A program made the translations under genes and the position numbers. 64,000 nucleotides of DNA from Daphnia pulex (taxonomy: Eukaryota > Arthropoda > Branchiopoda > Diplostraca > Daphniidae): assembly GCF_021134715.1 (NCBI RefSeq), contig NC_060024.1, positions 744,001 to 808,000 on the forward strand. Direction: 5' to 3'. Under the pieces are notes generated by a model, which was given only the letters and a program-made list of their open reading frames with translations, searched no databases and was not told the origin of the DNA. Shown here piece after piece: positions 1 through 9,635 of this stretch; the first letter of the stretch is position 1; each line of letters starts with the position of its first letter.

Positions 1-74
1 GAGTAACATTTGTGTAAATTGACTTCAATTCCGTAGGTTGACTAGTCTGCTAAGAAATAGCAAGATTGCTAAAC

Positions 75-146
75 TGCGATGGCCGAGAATCGAACTCGGG
101 TCAATTGCTTGGAAGGCATCTATGCTAACCACTATACCACCATCGC
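75..146 (-). tRNA. tRNA-Gly (UCC)
   Basis: Cloverleaf of 72 nt: 7-bp acceptor GCGATGG/CCATCGC with discriminator A, T loop TTCGATT, anticodon loop CTTCCAA giving UCC. It closely resembles animal tRNA-Gly(UCC). This copy has one base change (T to A) in the 5' side of the anticodon stem, leaving an A-A mismatch. Confidence 0.88.
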
Positions 147-331
147 TTGACGGGAGTTAGCGTCATGATTTCCGTATTGTCACATCTTTTTAAATTACAG
201 AACATCGAACAGTATTACCACTTGGTGACCTTGTATCGTGGTACATTAAGCATTCTCTATCACTATATCAAAACAACCTCTCTAATTATGTTGCAATGCG
301 ATGATCATGTGTATTCAGATATTTATATGTT

Positions 332-450
332 TGTCAGGAGTGGGATTTGAACCCACGCCTTCATTGAAGACCAGAATACTGCAATTTCTTTTATTGAAGC
401 AAGGTTTATGTCCTTGAGTCTGGCGCCTTAGACCGCTCGGCCATCCTGAC
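332..450 (-). tRNA. tRNA-Leu (CAA) with intron
   Basis: An 83-nt mature leucine tRNA (long variable arm, acceptor GTCAGGA/TCCTGAC, discriminator A) interrupted by a 36-nt intron one base 3' of the anticodon, the usual eukaryotic position. Anticodon loop is CTCAAG then T after splicing. It matches the intron-bearing animal tRNA-Leu(CAA) family. The intron of this copy has gcaattt where most have gcaactt (plus strand). A T4 run lies about 60 nt downstream. Confidence 0.95.
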
Positions 451-788
451 CACATCAGGTGTACCTAAATTCCTTTGCCCAACAGATGTGACATTAAAAC
501 TCTTCTAACTCATTCAAAAGTTCCTTGCCATAGGCGATTTATACCAGGTCAACAATTGTATTACGTTGTATTGCGTTTGAATATGTATTTTTTTGAATAT
601 GTATTTTCTTGAGTCTGGTGCCTTAGAGCGCTCGGCCATCCTGACCTCATCAGATCTAGCTAAATTTCTTTGCTTTACAGATGTGGGATTTAAACTCTTC
701 TAACTTATCCAAGAGTTCCTTGCCCTAGGCTGTTTATACCAGGACAACAATTGTATTATGTTGTATTGATTTGGAATATGTATTTTTC
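412..788. repeat. Imperfect direct duplication inside each unit
   Basis: The stretch 412-591 (start of the tRNA-Leu gene plus its 5' flank) resembles 608-788 (Leu 5'-exon fragment plus similar flank). Both contain the same order of short blocks: catcag, ctaaatt, cagatgtg, aactcttctaact, gagttccttgcc, ttatacca, acaattgtatta, ttgtatt and gaatatgtattttt. The duplication is present in every unit, so it predates amplification of the array. The T-run joining the copies varies between units. Confidence 0.85.
608..645 (-). pseudogene. tRNA-Leu 5'-exon fragment (34 copies in window)
   Basis: This 38-nt fragment matches the tRNA-Leu gene from base 1 to base 37, the last base before the intron, with two substitutions in the D arm. 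There is no anticodon-stem partner, T arm or 3' end, so it cannot make a tRNA. It keeps an A-box-like segment but has no B box. Other copies start at 1765, 2918, 4074, 5230, 6388, 7544, 8700, 17944, 19100, 20257, 21413, 36725, 37143, 38307, 39463, 40619, 41775, 42931, 44111, 45267, 46423, 50445, 51601, 52757, 53913, 55069, 56225, 57381, 58537, 59694, 60850, 62006 and 63162. Confidence 0.88.
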
Positions 789-799
789 AAGCGATTTAA

Positions 800-871
800 T
801 CCCATATTGTCTAGTGGTTAGGATACCTGGCTCTCACCCAGGAGGCCCGGGTTCAATTCCCGGTATGGGAA
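800..871 (+). tRNA. tRNA-Glu (CUC)
   Basis: 72-nt cloverleaf: acceptor TCCCATA/TATGGGA with discriminator A, anticodon stem CCTGG/CCAGG, loop CTCTCAC giving CUC, T stem CCGGG/CCCGG with loop TTCAATT. It matches animal tRNA-Glu. T-runs of four and five follow within about 40 nt, suitable for RNA polymerase III termination. Consensus copy. Confidence 0.96.
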
Positions 872-1229
872 AAGAGGAACTGGAAAATTTTGCAAGTTTT
901 GGCCATTTTTGTCAAATACATCTGGCAAACAGTTTCTGCGTTTCCAGAACTATTGCAATCGGCTTAACTTACATACATACGAGCCAAAATCTTTCTAGTA
1001 CATTGGATATACTAAGTACATCGGCATGTTTCCATCGAGACTCCATCATAAAATGGTTTCTTTGCAAGAAATATCGCCAAAGAATAAGAAATTACATCTA
1101 TGTCAATTATTCATGTGTGAACGAAAAAGAAATGAACAACTATATTTTACCTAAAGAGTAACATTTGTGTAAATTGACTTCAATTCCGTAGGTTGACTAG
1201 TCTGCTAAGAAATAGCAAGATTGCTAAAC

Positions 1230-1301
1230 TGCGATGGCCGAGAATCGAACTCGGGTCAATTGCTTGGAAGGCAACTATGCTAACCACTATACCACCATCG
1301 C
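1230..1301 (-). tRNA. tRNA-Gly (UCC)
   Basis: Consensus copy. Anticodon stem GTTGC/GCAAT, anticodon UCC. The nearest T-run of four or more in the direction of transcription is at 1124-1128, about 100 nt beyond the gene. Confidence 0.96.
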
Positions 1302-1486
1302 TTGACGGGAGTTAGCGTCATGATTTCCGTATAGTCACATCTTTTTAAATTACAGAACATCGACCAGTATTACCACTTGGTGACCTTGTATCGTGGTACA
1401 TTAAGCATTCTCTATCACTATATCAAAACAACCTCTCTAATTATGTTGCAATGCGATGATCATGTGTATTCAGATATTTATATGTT

Positions 1487-1605
1487 TGTCAGGAGTGGGA
1501 TTTGAACCCACGCCTTCATTGAAGACCAGAATACTGCAACTTCTTTTATTGAAGCAAGGTTTATGTCCTTGAGTCTGGCGCCTTAGACCGCTCGGCCATC
1601 CTGAC
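1487..1605 (-). tRNA. tRNA-Leu (CAA) with intron
   Basis: Consensus exons and intron. T4 run present about 60 nt downstream. Confidence 0.96.
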
Positions 1606-1956
1606 CACATCAGGTGTACCTAAATTCCTTTGCCAAACAGATGTGACATTAAAACTCTTCTAACTCATTCAAGAGTTCCTTGCCATAGGCGATTTATACC
1701 AGGTCAACAATTGTATTACGTTGTATTGCGTTTGAATATGTATTTTTTTTTGAATATGTATTTTCTTGAGTCTGGTGCCTTAGAGCACTCGGCCATCCTG
1801 ATCTCATCAGATCTAGCTAAATTTCTTTGCATTACAGATGTGGGATTTAAACTCTTCTAACTTATCCAAGAGTTCCTTGCCCTAGGCTGTTTATACCAGG
1901 ACAACAATTGTATTATGTTGTATTGATTTGGAATATGTATTTTTCAAGCGATTTAA

Positions 1957-2028
1957 TCCCATATTGTCTAGTGGTTAGGATACCTGGCTCTCACCCAGGA
2001 GGCCCGGGTTCAATTCCCGGTATGGGAA
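1957..2028 (+). tRNA. tRNA-Glu (CUC)
   Basis: Consensus copy. Confidence 0.96.
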
Positions 2029-2386
2029 AAGAGGAACTGGAAAATTTTGCAAGTTTTGGCCATTTTTGTCAAATACATCTGGCAAACAGTTTCTGCGTTT
2101 CCAGAACTATTGCAATCGGCTTAACTTACATACATACGAGCCAAAATCTTTCTAGTACATTGGATATACTAAGTACATCGGCATGTTTCCATCGAGACTC
2201 CATCATAAAATGGTTTCTTTGCAAGAAATATCGCCAAGGAATAAGAAATTACATCTATGTCAATTATTCATGTGTGAACGAAAAAGAAATGAACAACTAT
2301 ATTTTACCTAAAGAGTAACATTTGTGTATATTGACTTCAATTCCGTAGGTTGACTAGTCTGCTAAGAAATAGCAAGATTGCTAAAC

Positions 2387-2458
2387 TGCGATGGCCGAGA
2401 ATCGAACTCGGGTCAATTGCTTGGAAGGCAACTATGCTAACCACTATACCACCATCGC
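2387..2458 (-). tRNA. tRNA-Gly (UCC)
   Basis: Consensus copy. The spacer between it and the next Leu gene is 2 bp shorter than usual. Confidence 0.96.
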
Positions 2459-2641
2459 TTGACGTAAGTTAGCGTCATGATTTCCGTATTGTCACATCTT
2501 TTTAAATTACAGAACATCGACCAGTATTACCACTCGGTGACCTTGTATCGTGGTACATTAAGAACTCTATCACTATATCAAAGCAACCTCTCTAATTATG
2601 TTGCAATGCGATGATCATGTGTATTCAGATATTTATATATT

Positions 2642-2760
2642 TGTCAGGAGTGGGATTTGAACCCACGCCTTCATTGAAGACCAGAATACTGCAACTTCTT
2701 TTATTGAAGCAAGGATTATGTCCTTGAGTCTGGCGCCTTAGACCGCTCGGCCATCCTGAC
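2642..2760 (-). tRNA. tRNA-Leu (CAA) with intron
   Basis: Consensus exons; intron variant aggattatg (plus strand). The downstream T4 run is T3 here (aaagc instead of aaaac on the plus strand). Confidence 0.96.
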
Positions 2761-3109
2761 CACATCAGGTGTACCTAAATTCCTTTGCCCAACAGATGTG
2801 ACATTAAAACTCTTCTAACTCATTCAAAAGTTCCTTGCCATAGGCGATTTATACCAGGTCAACAATTGTATTACGTTGTATTGCGTTTGAATATGTATTT
2901 TTTTGAATATGTATTTTCTTGAGTCTGGTGCCTTAGAGCGCTCGGCCATCCTGACCTCATCAGATCTAGCTAAATTTCTTTGCATTACAGATGTGGGATT
3001 TAAACTCTTCTAACTTATCCAAGAGTTCCTTGCCCTAGGCTGTTTATACCAGGACAACAATTGTATTATGTTGTATTGATTTGGAATATGTATTTTTCAA
3101 GCGATTTAA

Positions 3110-3181
3110 TCCCATATTGTCTAGTGGTTAGGATACCTGGCTCTCACCCAGGAGGCCCGGGTTCAATTCCCGGTATGGGAA
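3110..3181 (+). tRNA. tRNA-Glu (CUC)
   Basis: Consensus copy. Confidence 0.96.
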
Positions 3182-3539
3182 AAGAGGAACTGGAAAATTT
3201 TGCAAGTTTTGGCCATTTTTGTCAAATACATCTGGCAAACAGTTTCTGCGTTTCCAGAACTATTGCAATCGGCTTAACTTACATACATACGAGCCAAAAT
3301 CTTTCTAGTACATTGGATATACTAAGTACATCGGCATGTTTCCATCGAGACTCCATCATAAAATGGTTTCTTTGCAAGAAATATCGCCAAAGAATAAGAA
3401 ATTACATCTATGTCAATTATTCATGTGTGAACGAAAAAGAAATGAACAACTATATTTTACCTAAAGAGTAACATTTGTGTAAATTGACTTCAATTCCGTA
3501 GGTTGACTAGTCTGCTAAGAAATAGCAAGATTGCTAAAC

Positions 3540-3611
3540 TGCGATGGCCGAGAATCGAACTCGGGTCAATTGCTTGGAAGGCAACTATGCTAACCACTAT
3601 ACCACCATCGC
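3540..3611 (-). tRNA. tRNA-Gly (UCC)
   Basis: Consensus copy. The 5' flank carries a small change (gcgtcaat instead of gcgtcatg on the plus strand). Confidence 0.96.
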
Positions 3612-3796
3612 TTGACGGGAGTTAGCGTCAATATTTCCGTATTGTCACATCTTTTTAAATTACAGAACATCGACCAGTATTACCACTTGGTGACCTTGTA
3701 TCGTGGTACATTAAGCATTCTCTATCACTATATCAAAACAACCTCTCTAATTATGTTGCAATGCGATGATCATGTGTATTCAGATATTTAAATGTT

Positions 3797-3915
3797 TGTC
3801 AGGAGTGGGATTTGAACCCACGCCTTCATTGAAGACCAGAATACTGCAATTTCTTTTATTGAAGCAAGGTTTATGTCCTTGAGTCTGGCGCCTTAGACCG
3901 CTCGGCCATCCTGAC
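3797..3915 (-). tRNA. tRNA-Leu (CAA) with intron
   Basis: Consensus exons; intron has gcaattt like the copy at 332. T4 run present downstream. Confidence 0.96.
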
Positions 3916-4265
3916 CACATCAGGTGTACCTAAATTCCTTTGCCCAACAGATGTGACATTAAAACTCTTCTAACTCATTCAAGAGTTCCTTGCCATAGGC
4001 GATTTATACCAGGTCAACAATTGTATTACGTTGTATTGCGTTTGAATATGTATTTTTTTTGAATATGTATTTTCTTGAGTCTGGTGCCTTAGAGCGCTCG
4101 GCCATCCTGACCTCATCAGATCTAGCTAAATTTCTTTGCATTACAGATGTGGGATTTAAACTCTTCTAACTTATCCAAGAGTTCCTTGCCCTAGGCTGTT
4201 TATACCAGGACAACAATTGTATTATGTTGTATTGATTTGGAATATGTATTTTTCAAGCGATTTAA

Positions 4266-4337
4266 TCCCATATTGTCTAGTGGTTAGGATACCTGGCTCT
4301 CACCCAGGAGGCCGGGGTTCAATTCCCGGTATGGGAA
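4266..4337 (+). tRNA. tRNA-Glu (CUC), T-stem variant
   Basis: One C-to-G change on the 5' side of the T stem (ggccgggg instead of ggcccggg) gives a mismatch. Otherwise consensus. Function uncertain. Confidence 0.82.
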
Positions 4338-4695
4338 AAAAGGAACTGGAAAATTTTGCAAGTTTTGGCCATTTTTGTCAAATACATCTGGCAAACAGTT
4401 TCTGCGTTTCCAGAACTATTGCAATCGGCTTAACTTACATACATACGAGCCAAAATCTTTCTAGTACATTGGATATACTAAGTACATCGGCATGTTTCCA
4501 TCGAGACTCCATCATAAAATGGTTTCTTTGCAAGAAATATCGCCAAGGAATAAGAAATTACATCTATGTCAATTATTCATGTGTGAACGAAAAAGAAATG
4601 AACAACTATATTTTACCTAAAGAGTAACATTTTTGTAAATTGACTTCAATTCCGTAGGTTGACTAGTCTGCTAAGAAATAGCAAGATTGCTAAAC

Positions 4696-4767
4696 TGCGA
4701 TGGCCGAGAATCGAACTCGGGTCTATTTCTTGGAAGGCAACTATGCTAACCACTATACCACCATCGC
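4696..4767 (-). tRNA. tRNA-Gly (UCC), anticodon-stem variant
   Basis: Two changes (gtctatttc instead of gtcaattgc on the plus strand) break one anticodon-stem pair and alter the variable region. The anticodon is still UCC. Confidence 0.8.
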
Positions 4768-4952
4768 TTGACGGGAGTTAGCGTCATGATTTCGGTATTG
4801 TCACATCTTTTTAAATTACAGAACATCGACCAGTATTACCACTTGGTGACCTTGTATCGTGGTACATTAAGCATTCTCTATCACTATATCAAAGCAACCT
4901 CTCTAATTATGTTGCAATGCGATGATCATGTGTATTCAGATATTTATATGTT

Positions 4953-5071
4953 TGTCAGGAGTGGGATTTGAACCCACGCCTTCATTGAAGACCAGAATAC
5001 TGCAACTTCTTTTATTGAAGCAAGGATTATGTCCTTGAGTCTGGCGCCTTAGACCGCTCGGCCATCCTGAC
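4953..5071 (-). tRNA. tRNA-Leu (CAA) with intron
   Basis: Consensus exons; intron variant aggattatg. T3, not T4, at the downstream site. Confidence 0.96.
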
Positions 5072-5421
5072 CACATCAGGTGTACCTAAATTCCTTTGCC
5101 CAACAGATGTGACATTAAAACTCTTCTAACTCATTCAAGAGTTCCTTGCCATAGGCGATTTATACCAGGTCAACAATTGTATTACGTTGTATTGCGTTTG
5201 AATATGTATTTTTTTTGAATATGTATTTTCTTGAGTCTGGTGCCTTAGAGCGCTCGGCCATCCTGACCTCATCAGATCTAGCTAAATTTCTTTGCATTAC
5301 AGATGTGGGATTTAAACTCTTCTAACTTATCCAAGAGTTCCTTGCCCTAGGCTGTTTATACCAGGACAACAATTGTATTATGTTGTATTGATTTGGAATA
5401 TGTATTTTTCAAGCGATTTAA

Positions 5422-5493
5422 TCCCATATTGTCTAGTGGTTAGGATACCTGGCTCTCACCCAGGAGGCCCGGGTTCAATTCCCGGTATGGGAA
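5422..5493 (+). tRNA. tRNA-Glu (CUC)
   Basis: Consensus copy. Confidence 0.96.
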
Positions 5494-5851
5494 AAGAGGA
5501 ACTGGAAAATTTTGCAAGTTTTGGCCATTTTTGTCAAATACATCTGGCAAACAGTTTCTGCGTTTCCGGAACTATTGCAATCGGCTTAACTTACATACAT
5601 ACGAGCCAAAATCTTTCTAGTACATTGGATATACTAAGTACATCGGCATGTTTCCATCGAGACTCCATCATAAAATGGTTTCTTTGCAAGAAATATCGCC
5701 AAAGAATAAGAAATTACATCTATGTCAATTATTCATGTGTGAACGAAAAAGAAATGAACAACTATATTTTACCTAAAGAGTAACATTTGTGTAAATTGAC
5801 TTCAATTCCGTAGGTTGACTAGTCTGCAAAGAAATAGCAAGATTGCTAAAC

Positions 5852-5923
5852 TGCAATGGCCGAGAATCGAACTCGGGTCAATTGCTTGGAAGGCAACTAT
5901 GCTAACCACTATACCACCATCGC
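5852..5923 (-). tRNA. tRNA-Gly (UCC) with G3-U70 pair
   Basis: The acceptor 3' strand has T at position 70 (plus strand gcaatgg instead of gcgatgg), so G3 pairs with U70. That pair is the main identity element read by alanyl-tRNA synthetase. The anticodon is unchanged. Confidence 0.88.
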
Positions 5924-6108
5924 TTGACGGGAGTTAGCGTCATGATTTCCGTATTGTCACATCTTTTTAAATTACAGAACATCGACCAGTATTACCACTT
6001 GGTGACCTTGTATCGTGGTACATTAAGCATTCTCTATCACTATATCAAAACAACCTCTCTAATTATGTTGCAATGCGATGATCATGTGTATTCAGATATT
6101 TATATGTT

Positions 6109-6227
6109 TGTCAGGAGTGGTATTTGAACCCACGCCTTCATTGAAGACCAGAATACTGCAACTTCTTTTATTGAAGCAAGGTTTATGTCCTTGAGTCTGG
6201 CGCCTTAGACCGCTCGGCCATCCTGAC
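6109..6227 (-). tRNA. tRNA-Leu (CAA) with intron, T-stem variant
   Basis: One C-to-A change in the 3' strand of the T stem (plus strand gtggtattt). T4 run present downstream. Confidence 0.85.
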
Positions 6228-6579
6228 CACATCAGGTGTACCTAAATTCCTTTGCCAAACAGATGTGACATTAAAACTCTTCTAACTCATTCAAGAGTTC
6301 CTTGCCATAGGCGATTTATACCAGGTCAACAATTGTATTACGTTGTATTGCGTTTGAATATGTATTTTTTTTTTGAATATGTATTTTCTTGAGTCGGGTG
6401 CCTTAGAGCGCTCGGCCATCCTGACCTCATCAGATCTAGCTAAATTTCTTTGCATTACAGATGTGGGATTTAAACTCTTCTAACTTATCCAAGAGTTCCT
6501 TGCCCTAGGCTGTTTATACCAGGACAACAATTGTATTATGTTGTATTGATTTGGAATATGTATTTTTCAAGCGATTTAA

Positions 6580-6651
6580 TCCCATATTGTCTAGTGGTTA
6601 GGATACCTGGCTCTCACCCAGGAGGCCCGGGTTAAATTCCCGGTATGGGAA
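6580..6651 (+). tRNA. tRNA-Glu (CUC), T-loop variant
   Basis: T loop TTAAATT instead of TTCAATT, losing the conserved C56 that is also part of the B box. Function doubtful. Confidence 0.75.
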
Positions 6652-7009
6652 AAGAGGAACTGGAAAATTTTGCAAGTTTTGGCCATTTTTGTCAAATACA
6701 TCTGGCAAACAGTTTCTGCGTTTCCAGAACTATTGCAATCGGCTTAACTTACATACATACGAGCCAAAATCTTTCTAGTACATTGGATATACTAAGTACA
6801 TCGGCATGTTTCCATCGAGACTCCATCATAAAATGGTTTCTTTGCAAGAAATATCGCCAAGGAATAAGAAATTACATCTATGTCAATTATTCATGTGTGA
6901 ACGAAAAAGAAATGAACAACTATATTTTACCTAAAGAGTAACATTTGTGTAAATTGACTTCAATTCCGTAGGTTGACTAGTCTGCTAAGAAATAGCAAGA
7001 TTGCTAAAC

Positions 7010-7081
7010 TGCGATGGCCGAGAATCGAACTCGGGTCAATTGCTTGGAAGGCAACTATGCTAACCACTATACCACCATCGC
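7010..7081 (-). tRNA. tRNA-Gly (UCC)
   Basis: Consensus copy; 5' flank of the tgagtt type. Confidence 0.96.
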
Positions 7082-7266
7082 TTGACGTGAGTTAGCGTCA
7101 TGATTTCCGTATTGTCACATCTTTTTAAATTACAGAACATCGACCAGTATTACCACTTGGTGACCTTGTATCGTGGTACATTAAGCATTCTCTATCACTA
7201 TATCAAAGCAACCTCTCTAATTATGTTGCAATGCGATGATCATGTGTATTCAGATATTTATATGTT

Positions 7267-7385
7267 TGTCAGGAGTGGGATTTGAACCCACGCCTTCATT
7301 GAAGACCAGAATACTGCAACTTCTTTTATTGAAGCAAGGATTATGTCCTTGAGTCTGGCGCCTTAGACCGCTCGGCCATCCTGAC
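7267..7385 (-). tRNA. tRNA-Leu (CAA) with intron
   Basis: Consensus exons; intron aggattatg. T3 at the downstream site. Confidence 0.96.
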
Positions 7386-7735
7386 CACATCAGGTGTACC
7401 TAAATTCCTTTGCCCAACAGATGTGACATTAAAACTCTTCTAACTCATTCAAAAGTTCCTTGCCATAGGCGATTTATACAAGGTCAACAATTGTATTACG
7501 TTGTATTGCGTTTGAATATGTATTTTTTTTGAATATGTATTTTCTTGAGTCTGGTGCCTTAGAGCGCTCGGCCATCCTGACCTCATCAGATCTAGCTAAA
7601 TTTCTTTGCATTACAGATGTGGGATTTAAACTCTTCTAACTTATCCAAGAGTTCCTTGCCCTAGGCTGTTTATACCAGGACAACAATTGTATTATGTTGT
7701 ATTGATTTGGAATATGTATTTTTCAAGCGATTTAA

Positions 7736-7807
7736 TCCCATATTGTCTAGTGGTTAGGATACCTGGCTCTCACCCAGGAGGCCCGGGTTCAATTCCCGGT
7801 ATGGGAA
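7736..7807 (+). tRNA. tRNA-Glu (CUC)
   Basis: Consensus copy; 3' flank has gaagtgg instead of gaactgg. Confidence 0.96.
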
Positions 7808-8165
7808 AAGAGGAAGTGGAAAATTTTGCAAGTTTTGGCCATTTTTGTCAAATACATCTGGCAAACAGTTTCTGCGTTTCCAGAACTATTGCAATCGGCT
7901 TAACTTACATACATACGAGCCAAAATCTTTCTAGTACATTGGATATACTAAGTACATCGGCATGTTTCCATCGAGACTCCATCATAAAATGGTTTCTTTG
8001 CAAGAAATATCACCAAAGAATAAGAAATTACATCTATGTCAATTATTCATGTGTGAACGAAAAAGAAATGAACAATTATATTTTACCTAAAGAGTAACAT
8101 TTGTGTAAATTGACTTCAATTCCGTAGGTTGACTAGTCTGCTAAAAAATAGCAAGATTGCTAAAC

Positions 8166-8237
8166 TGCGATGGCCGAGAATCGAACTCGGGTCAATTGCT
8201 TGGAAGGCAACTATGCTAACCACTATACCACCATCGC
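8166..8237 (-). tRNA. tRNA-Gly (UCC)
   Basis: Consensus copy. Confidence 0.96.
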
Positions 8238-8422
8238 TTGACGGGAGTTAGCGTCATGATTTCCGTATTGTCACATCTTTTTAAATTACAGAACATCGAC
8301 CAGTATTACCACTTGGTGACCTTGTATCGTGGAACATTAAGCATTCTCTATCACTATATCAAAGCAACCTCTCTAATTATGTTGCAATGCGATGATCATG
8401 TGTTTTCAGATATTTATATGTT

Positions 8423-8541
8423 TGTCAGGAGTGGGATTTGAACCCACGCCTTCATTGAAGACCAGAATACTGCAACTTCTTTTATTGAAGCAAGGATTAT
8501 GTCCTTGAGTCTGGCGCCTTAGACCGCTCGGCCATCATGAC
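8423..8541 (-). tRNA. tRNA-Leu (CAA) with intron, acceptor variant
   Basis: The 5' acceptor strand reads GTCATGA instead of GTCAGGA, one mismatch. Intron aggattatg. T3 at the downstream site. Confidence 0.83.
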
Positions 8542-8891
8542 CACATCAGGTGTACCTAAATTCCTTTGCCCAACAGATGTGACATTAAAACTCTTCTAAC
8601 TCATTCAAGAGTTCCTTGCCTTAGGCGATTTTTACCAGGTCAACAATTGTATTACGTTGTATTGCGTTTGAATATGTATTTTTTTTGAATATGTATTTTC
8701 TTGAGTCTGGTGCCTTAGAGCGCTCGGCCATCCTGACCTCATCAGATCTAGCTAAATTCCTTTGCATTACAGATGTGGGATTTAAACTCTTCTAACTTAT
8801 CCAAGAGTTCCTTGCCCTAGGCTGTTTATACCAGAACAACAATTGTATTATGTTGTATTGATTTGGAATATGTATTTTTCAAGCGATTTTA

Positions 8892-8963
8892 TCCCCTATT
8901 GTCTAGTGGTTAGGATACCTGGCTCTCACCCAGGAGGCCCGGGTTCAATTCCTGGTATGGGAA
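8892..8963 (+). tRNA. tRNA-Glu (CUC), multiple variants
   Basis: The acceptor begins TCCCCTA, giving a mismatch, and the T stem 3' strand is CCTGG. Anticodon CUC is intact. Function doubtful. Confidence 0.75.
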
Positions 8964-9321
8964 AAGAGGAACTGGAAAATTTTGCAAGTTTTGGCCATTT
9001 TTGTCAAATACATCTGGCAAACAGTTTCTGCGTTTCCAGAACTATTGCAATCGGCTTAACTTACATACATACGAGCCAAAATCTTTCTAGTACATTGGAT
9101 ATACTAAGTACATCGGCATGTTTCCATCGAGACTCCATCATAAAATGGTTTCTTTGCAAGAAATATCGCCAAGGAATAAGAAATTACATCTTTGTCAATT
9201 ATTCATGTGTGACCGAAAAAGAAATGAACAACTATATTTTACCTAAAGAGTAACATTTGTGTATATTGACTTCAATTCCGTAGGTTGACTAGTCTGCTAA
9301 GAAATAGCAAGATTGCTAAAC

Positions 9322-9370
9322 TGCGATGGCCGAGAATCGAACTCGGGTCAATTTCTTGGAAGGCAACTAT
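9322..9370 (-). pseudogene. tRNA-Gly (UCC), 3' part, split by BEL/Pao
   Basis: 3' two-thirds of a tRNA-Gly gene, including T arm and anticodon. The rest lies at 17459-17481 on the far side of the LTR element. Repeat ACTAT (9366-9370 and 17454-17458) is the target duplication. The gene also carries one anticodon-stem change (atttc instead of attgc). Confidence 0.95.
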
Positions 9371-9635
9371 TGTTGCGAGCGAAATAACGGGTCGATAAAT
9401 TCGAGTGATCAGTGTGGGGGGAAAAATTAGCACTTTTGTATTGACACGAAAGAGTACAATTTGAGAAAATGAGTTCGATACAAAACGAGCTTGAATTGTC
9501 TCGGATCGAGAATCGGGAGAGATATTAGCTCTACGGTGTCGGAATTGCCACTGCCTGTGGTCTGGACCGCTTTGTCCCGGGATGGGAATTTCGGTGCCCT
9601 AAGGGCGCTGAGGTGTCAAATTTCCATCCGTAACA
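9371..9635 (-). repeat. BEL/Pao 3' LTR
   Basis: 265 bp, matching 17189-17453 throughout by eye, TG...CA ends. The last 12 codons of the polyprotein frame lie inside it. No clear polypurine tract is visible next to it. Confidence 0.96.

Larger units (their letters stand above)
1..9370. repeat. Tandem tRNA array, block 1 (about 8 units of 1,156 bp)
   Basis: Direct tandem repeats with tRNA-Gly starts at 75, 1230, 2387, 3540, 4696, 5852, 7010, 8166 and 9322, a spacing of 1,153-1,158 bp. Unit order on the plus strand is tRNA-Gly(-), tRNA-Leu(-), Leu 5'-exon fragment(-), tRNA-Glu(+). Small length differences come mainly from the T-run between the two near-identical spacer segments. The block is cut at its right end by the BEL/Pao insertion. 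It contains no protein gene: the long open stretch over tRNA-Glu recurs in each unit only because units are near-identical. Confidence 0.97.

Noticed and set aside
147-350. Open frame of 61-67 codons between tRNA-Gly and tRNA-Leu in most units
   Set aside because: It overlaps both tRNA flanks and has no protein-like features. It exists only because units rarely differ by indels.
751-1161. Open frame of 136 codons over tRNA-Glu, repeated in nearly every unit
   Set aside because: It runs straight through the tRNA gene. Its conservation follows from near-identity of the units, and synonymous and non-synonymous changes look equally tolerated.
1630-1860. 76-codon frame across the Leu fragment spacer (also at 20122)
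   Set aside because: Present only where the T-run length happens to keep the frame open.
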